Shown piece by piece: positions 60,467 through 64,000 of a stretch of DNA of 64,000 nt. Positions within the stretch are counted from its first letter, which is position 1. Each line of letters opens with the position of its first letter. This DNA is from Curtobacterium sp. MCLR17_007 (lineage in GTDB: Bacteria > Actinomycetota > Actinomycetes > Actinomycetales > Microbacteriaceae), in contig NZ_CP126272.1 of the NCBI RefSeq assembly GCF_003234655.2, positions 1-64,000 of the forward strand, written 5' to 3'. The notes below the pieces were generated by a model. That model was not told the DNA's origin, ran no database searches, and saw only the letters and a list, made by a program, of their open reading frames with translations. Both the position numbers and the translations under genes were made by a program.

Positions 60467-61999
60467 CTACTCGGTGACCGCCTGATCGGTGGTCGGGTCC
60501 TCGCCGTCCGCAGCGGCGTCGTCCGTGTCGTCCGTGGGCTGGATGCCTGCGGCCAACTGCTCGACGCGGCTGAGCGGGTATCCCCACGCGGCCAACTGGT
60601 TCAGGTAACCGCGGGACTCCCGGTCCGGGGTCCGCCACCACTCGCGGTTCGCCGTGTTCTCGAACCCGGCGAACACGACTGCGAGCGACAGGTGCAGCCC
60701 CTTAGTGGGGTGTTCCTCGATCCACCCGGAGAGGACGTCCCCCTCCCAGCCGGTGGCCTCGATCCCGAGCAGCCCGCGGGCGGACACCATGCCGTTGGCG
60801 TACCGGATCGTGGCGTGGCGCGTGAGCGCGACGGCCAGGAACCGGGCGGCGTCCTTCGGCGCGGTCTTGCGCTGCAGCAGTCCCGCGACCCACTCACGAC
60901 GAACCACGTCCGCGGCGTCCCACGCCTTGTTGTTGGCGACCAGCGCGCGCCGTGCGGCCTTGCGTTCCTCGGCTTCGGCGGCGCGGTCCTCGTCGGACTT
61001 CTCCGCCTCGGGCGTGCTGCCGACCGTGCTCGTGGCTCGGTGTCCGAGGTAGCGGGGGTGGTGGGCGTCCGGGGTGGTGCACACCTGCACCGGCTCCGGC
61101 GTGCCGTACTCACGGACCGTCCAGGCGACCCCCGCGCACTCGGCGTGCGCCTCGGCGTCGAGCGGGGTCCGCTCGGCGTAGTCGGTCACGTCGTCCGCTG
61201 CGTCGGTGAGGCGGTCCAACGACTCGTAGTCGTCGTCCTCCCCCACGACCCGCTTCCCTGCCGCCACCAGGTCCGCGTGCACCTGCACGCGCGCCTCCCG
61301 GCGCTCGGCCTCCTGGCGCAGCCGCGTGGCGGTGTGGGTCAGTTCGTCGTCGTCATACCCCTCGGCGATGCACTCGGTGAGTTCGGTGATCGCGTCGGGG
61401 TCACCGTCGAACTCAGCCAGCAGCAGCGCCTGGGTGAACGTCGCCTGACCGGAGGTCACGGCGGCGGACGCCGTGTCCGACTTCGCCACCGTGAGGGTCT
61501 GCTTCACGGTGTCCCGCTTGGTGCCCGTCTCTCGGGCGATCGCGGTTGCGGACAGGCCCTCCAACTCCAACTGCCGGTACGCCTGCAGGCGGTCGGCATC
61601 GGTGAGGCCCGTACGGCGCTCGTTGGCGACCAACTGCTCCGCGATCCGCGCCGCAGTGCTGTCGCCGCGCTCGGTGACGAACACCGGGACGGTGGTCCCG
61701 GCCTCGCGGGCAGCGAGGACGCGCATCTGGCCGTCACGGACCACCACGGCCCCATCGGCGTTCCGGTAGCCGATGGTCGGCAGGAGGACCCCGTGGCGCT
61801 TCACGGAAGCCAGGAACGCGGTATCGAGGTCGGCCGCGGTGCGGACGTTGTCCTCGATCACTACGGCCGCTGCGGGCACGTGCACCAGGTCCACGCCGGT
61901 CGCGGCAGGAGCCGTGTCGGCCGGTGCCTCGATGGTGTGTTCCTCGGGATGGGGCTGGTCCGTCAGGTGAGTAACGGTGATATGTTCGGTAATGCTCAT
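60467..61999 (-). CDS. ParB/Srx-domain protein of the leading region
   Basis: The 510-residue protein carries the ParB N-terminal fold: VVIEDNVRTAADLDTAFLAS near 46-65, LPTIGYRNADGAVVVRDGQM near 73-92, RRTGLTDADRLQAYRQLELE near 128-147, then a helix-turn-helix LSATAIARETGTKRDTVKQT near 149-168. The large C-terminal part is helical and unassigned. It lacks a ParA neighbour, so it is probably not the plasmid partition protein; ParB-like proteins are common in conjugative leading regions. The start is ATG 61999. Confidence 0.8.
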   Translation of the reverse strand: MSITEHITVTHLTDQPHPEEHTIEAPADTAPAATGVDLVHVPAAAVVIEDNVRTAADLDTAFLASVKRHGVLLPTIGYRNADGAVVVRDGQMRVLAAREAGTTVPVFVTERGDSTAARIAEQLVANERRTGLTDADRLQAYRQLELEGLSATAIARETGTKRDTVKQTLTVAKSDTASAAVTSGQATFTQALLLAEFDGDPDAITELTECIAEGYDDDELTHTATRLRQEAERREARVQVHADLVAAGKRVVGEDDDYESLDRLTDAADDVTDYAERTPLDAEAHAECAGVAWTVREYGTPEPVQVCTTPDAHHPRYLGHRATSTVGSTPEAEKSDEDRAAEAEERKAARRALVANNKAWDAADVVRREWVAGLLQRKTAPKDAARFLAVALTRHATIRYANGMVSARGLLGIEATGWEGDVLSGWIEEHPTKGLHLSLAVVFAGFENTANREWWRTPDRESRGYLNQLAAWGYPLSRVEQLAAGIQPTDDTDDAAADGEDPTTDQAVTE

Positions 62000-62023
62000 T
62001 GGTTTGCTACGCTTTCCGGTAGT

Positions 62024-62075
62024 GACCGGGTGCGGGTCCTGGCAATTAGTGGTTGTCGGGAATCCGCACCCGGTC
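62024..62075. other. Hairpin with GGCAATTAGTGGTTGTC loop, copy 2
   Basis: 12-bp perfect arms GACCGGGTGCGG/CCGCACCCGGTC enclose a 28-base loop containing GGCAATTAGTGGTTGTC, identical over 17 bases to the hairpin at 59274-59308 while the stems are unrelated. It lies between the 131-residue gene and the ParB-like gene, the same relative position as copy 1. Confidence 0.65.
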
Positions 62076-62101
62076 TTTTCTATGGGTGCTGCGGAGTGGG
62101 G

Positions 62102-62497
62102 TTAGGCGTTGCTGCCGCTCACGGCGTGCAGCCATGCCGTCGTGACCTGGGCGCGCTGCGCCGGGGTCAGCGCAACCGTGTCGCCGTCGTCGCCAACGCC
62201 GACGAACACGCCCGCGCCGTGGAGCCGGTAGCCGGTCGGGAACGCCCCGATTCGGCGCACCGTCTCGGATAGGACCGGGCTGTGCTCGGCCCGGTACAGG
62301 CCTTCGTCGTCCACGAACACGTCGATGCCATGCGGCAGACCGACCACGTCGAACAGGTCGGAGCCGATCACCTGGTTGAGGCTCGCGACGTGAGAACCGT
62401 CCAGACCGACCGTGATCCGAACGTCCTCCATCGTCCCGTCGACGTTCAGGCGAAGCCCGATCAGACCGACCGCGGTGCGGGTTGCTGTCTTAGTCAT
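62102..62497 (-). CDS. Uncharacterised 131-residue protein downstream of leader element C
   Basis: ATG 62497 gives MTKTATRTAVGLIGLRLNVD. The protein is beta-rich (MEDVRITVGLDGSHVASLNQ near 22-41, GIDVFVDDEGLYRAEHSPVL near 56-75) and resembles a small plasmid protein family without a known function. AATGGAGAAACAA provides a GGAG ribosome site. It is the first gene read from element C and precedes the ParB-like gene. Confidence 0.6.
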   Translation of the reverse strand: MTKTATRTAVGLIGLRLNVDGTMEDVRITVGLDGSHVASLNQVIGSDLFDVVGLPHGIDVFVDDEGLYRAEHSPVLSETVRRIGAFPTGYRLHGAGVFVGVGDDGDTVALTPAQRAQVTTAWLHAVSGSNA

Positions 62498-62523
62498 TTT
62501 GTTTCTCCATTCCTCCCTCACGT

Positions 62524-62739
62524 TTTTTTGCCGTGAAGGCGGTTTACCGCCTAGCGGCCGGGAGGGATGTGTCTACCCGTAGGGCGGTGGGGGAGAGAAT
62601 TTCGGCGCGAAATAAGGGAGCTTGCGACCGCGTGCCGAAAATCTCGGAGGAGCCGGCCGCGCCAGCGGCTAGACACAGCCCGGGAGGCTGCTACGAGGGA
62701 GCGCAGCGACCGAGCCGCCGAAGGCTTCACGGCAAAAAA
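62524..62739. repeat. Leading-region element C (ssDNA-promoter-like)
   Basis: Outer arms TTTTTTGCCGTGAAG (62524-62538) and CTTCACGGCAAAAAA (62725-62739) are perfectly complementary over 15 bp around 186 bases. The inner stem GAGAATTTCGGCGCG (62595-62609) pairs with CGTGCCGAAAATCTC (62631-62645) with a G-T wobble, where element B has the Watson-Crick pair. It is directly upstream of the 131-residue gene on the minus strand. The next 62740-62842 repeats the GCCGGCTTGCCGGCTCCC dyad also seen after element B. Confidence 0.85.
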
Positions 62740-62842
62740 GAACGGGCCGCAGGCCCCACAGCGCCGGCTTGCCGGCTCCCTTGGGAGCGCAGCGACTCCC
62801 GCCGGCAGGCGGAAGGTCTGTGCCGCACGGGATACTGGGGAC

Positions 62843-63145
62843 GTGACAACGGTTCGCGGCACGCTCCGCTCCACAGAGACGGTCGAATCGGAAGCCTCGG
62901 CATCAACGGTCAGCGACGCGCGCGCGGCCGCGGTCGCCGGCCTGGACCTGGTGAACAACGACCTGCTGCAGCTCAACACTGTCGCGAGCAAGGCCACCGG
63001 GGAGAGTACGGCTCGCGCGATCGCGAGATCCCGCGCGACCCGCTCACACGAAGCATCGGGCCCGAACTACGAAGCAGCTGCGCAGGCGTTCCGGGACTCC
63101 GTCCCGGAGGGCTGGCAGGTGCTCAGCATCACCGCGACCGACTGA
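62843..63145 (+). CDS. Uncharacterised 100-residue protein
   Basis: The GTG start at 62843 gives MTTVRGTLRSTETVESEASA. The protein is Ala/Ser/Thr-rich and helical (AAVAGLDLVNNDLLQLNTVA near 29-48) with a more ordered C terminus (AQAFRDSVPEGWQVLSITAT near 80-99). It is one of few rightward genes in this stretch. No family was recognised. Confidence 0.45.
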   Translation: MTTVRGTLRSTETVESEASASTVSDARAAAVAGLDLVNNDLLQLNTVASKATGESTARAIARSRATRSHEASGPNYEAAAQAFRDSVPEGWQVLSITATD

Positions 63146-63174
63146 CCGCGCTCACCTCGAGCTGGACGCGAAGC

Positions 63175-63282
63175 GGCCCCGGCTCGTTGGGGGGAACAAG
63201 CCGGGGCCGGTGGCACCTGGACCGGATTTGGGGGCTGGTCCAAGTGCGGACGCTCGAGGCGTTGGGGGGAACAGCTCGAGCG
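63175..63282. repeat. Three tandem stem-loops with G-run loops
   Basis: Hairpin 1 (63175-63208) has perfect 10-bp arms GGCCCCGGCT/AGCCGGGGCC and loop CGTTGGGGGGAACA. Hairpin 2 (63218-63242) has TGGACC/GGTCCA arms and a GATTTGGGGGC loop. Hairpin 3 (63251-63282) has CGCTCGAG/CTCGAGCG arms and the loop GTTGGGGGGAACA. Loops 1 and 3 are identical while the stems are unrelated. The array lies between two convergent genes. Confidence 0.8.
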
Positions 63283-63327
63283 CACGTCAACGGTACCTCT
63301 CCCCCACCGACAGCGCGCGCTTCGACG

Positions 63328-63624
63328 CTATGAGGCTCCTGAGTGTGGCCGGAGGGCGCGGCGGGTGACGTGCTCGCGCGGGATCCAGATGTGGTGAACG
63401 AAGCCCGTGTGGACGAGCTGCACGTAGACGACGTCGCCGGCGTCGCGCTCGACGAAGCCGGGGCAGCGCTGCTCCCCCGGTGTCTTGGTGAACCGGACGC
63501 GCACGTGGACTGCTGGGTACCCGTCGACGGGCGTCGACGCCGCCGGTGCGTCGACGCCGAGCGGCTGGTCGTCGGGCGGGTCCGGGTGCGACGGGGGTGA
63601 CCACCGATGCTCCGACGTCGTCAC
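63328..63624 (-). CDS. Uncharacterised 98-residue protein
   Basis: The GTG start at 63624 overlaps the preceding stop as GTGA, which supports translation. The protein has a polar N terminus and a beta-rich C-terminal half (AVHVRVRFTKTPGEQRCPGF near 39-58, DVVYVQLVHTGFVHHIWIPR near 64-83). Its function is unknown. The three stem-loops lie just beyond its stop. Confidence 0.6.
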   Translation of the reverse strand: MTTSEHRWSPPSHPDPPDDQPLGVDAPAASTPVDGYPAVHVRVRFTKTPGEQRCPGFVERDAGDVVYVQLVHTGFVHHIWIPREHVTRRALRPHSGAS

Positions 63625-63920
63625 CGGTCGCGCCCCGGCATCGTCACCGCTCCCCGCCACACCCACACCCGGTAGGTCGACCCGTCGCGACGGGTCACCT
63701 CGACCTGCACGGCACGGTCCGTGTACGCGAGCACCACGGCGCGTTCCTGGACATGGATCTCGACGAAGCGAAGCCAGACATCGACGGTCTCCCCGGGGGC
63801 CTCCACAACTGGCCCTGGGCCGATCTCCTCCGGCGTCAGTGTCACGGGCGCCGGCCTGGTCAAGAACTCGTTGATCGCAGCACGGGACACGTCCGTGCCG
63901 TACCTGCGGTTCTTGCCCAT
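63621..63920 (-). CDS. Uncharacterised 99-residue protein next to an SOS box
   Basis: ATG 63920 gives MGKNRRYGTDVSRAAINEFL. A basic helical N terminus is followed by a beta-rich domain (VDVWLRFVEIHVQERAVVLA near 46-65, VQVEVTRRDGSTYRVWVWRG near 71-90). Its control region carries a perfect LexA-type box 18 bp upstream, so it may be DNA-damage induced. It overlaps the next gene by GTGA. Its function is unknown. Confidence 0.65.
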   Translation of the reverse strand: MGKNRRYGTDVSRAAINEFLTRPAPVTLTPEEIGPGPVVEAPGETVDVWLRFVEIHVQERAVVLAYTDRAVQVEVTRRDGSTYRVWVWRGAVTMPGRDR

Positions 63921-63938
63921 GTCGCCATGATTCCACGA

Positions 63939-63958
63939 GTTCGAACGTATGTTCGAAC
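63939..63958. promoter_or_regulatory. LexA/SOS box
   Basis: GTTCGAACGTATGTTCGAAC contains TCGAAC-N4-GTTCGA, the consensus actinobacterial LexA site. It lies between the leftward gene starting at 63920 and whatever begins beyond the right edge. Either flanking gene could be controlled. Confidence 0.8.
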
Positions 63959-64000
63959 CTCAGCGCGCTCGGCGACCCCGCTGCACCTGCTCGATCGCGT

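Noticed and set aside
60467..61999. Plasmid partition ParB
   Set aside because: It is 32 kb from parA, which already has an RHH partner, and has a large extra C-terminal part; leading-region ParB-like proteins are a better match.
62024..62075. Ordinary terminator
   Set aside because: The T-tract is on the side opposite to the direction of the flanking leftward genes, and the shared loop with 59274-59308 is not expected for a terminator.

Overview
High-GC actinobacterial DNA with GTG starts and stop/start overlaps (GTGA, ATGA) nearly everywhere. The gene content and cargo suggest a plant-associated Microbacteriaceae such as Curtobacterium; this is inferred, since no rRNA or other taxonomic marker is in the window. 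No tRNA, rRNA, CRISPR array, integrase or complete insertion sequence was seen. ParA/RHH partition genes, a primase-type Rep, two serine recombinases, a full type IV secretion operon, a coupling protein and a MobF relaxase point to a large conjugative plasmid (or plasmid-derived element) that carries sugar-catabolic genes.

Region 1 (1-13974) is an L-fucose and galactoside catabolic regulon. The leftward arm encodes a sugar ABC transporter, L-fuconate dehydratase, a GH36 alpha-galactosidase and the start of a GH2 beta-galactosidase. The rightward arm encodes a GH95 alpha-L-fucosidase, fuconolactonase, an FAH-family hydrolase, an SDR dehydrogenase, an FMN-dependent L-lactate dehydrogenase and a GntR/FCD regulator. 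Together they cover release, uptake and non-phosphorylative conversion of L-fucose to pyruvate and lactate. Three copies of a CAT-N3-ATG-type operator sit in the two control regions. Region 2 (13990-17925) is a divergent amino-sugar/phospho-glycoside cluster: PfkB kinase, DeoR regulator, GH4 and NagB.

Region 3 (18040-26144) is accessory. It holds two small membrane proteins, a sigma-factor remnant, an uncharacterised two-gene module, a serine recombinase with res-like repeats, and stacked restriction genes: an Mrr-like nuclease, an m5C methylase with a GIY-YIG Eco29kI-like endonuclease, and another nuclease-like protein.

Region 4 (26357-33970) is the replicon: resolvase, RHH/ParA partition with AGCAT-rich repeats, Rep primase, a prenyl-reductase-like flavoprotein, and a metalloprotease / membrane protein / DNA-binding trio beside an operator-rich control region. 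Region 5 (34028-47478) is one long transfer operon: ParA-like ATPase with zinc ribbon, VirB2-, VirB6-, VirB8- and split VirB4-like proteins, a cell-wall hydrolase and a VirD4 coupling protein. Region 6 (47493-52887) has a 90-bp tandem repeat array, the MobF relaxase and a hairpin-rich oriT candidate.

Region 7 (52939-64000) looks like the leading region, the DNA that would enter a recipient first. It encodes a Fic/VbhA pair, an NrdH-like redoxin, an ArdC antirestriction protein and a ParB-like protein, plus many small genes mostly on the minus strand. Three copies of a structured ~190-220-bp non-coding element each sit directly upstream of a minus-strand gene. Their number, position and orientation fit single-stranded-DNA promoters active on the incoming strand, which is the most interesting hypothesis in the window. 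Further oddities here are hairpins with identical loops on different stems and a perfect LexA/SOS box.
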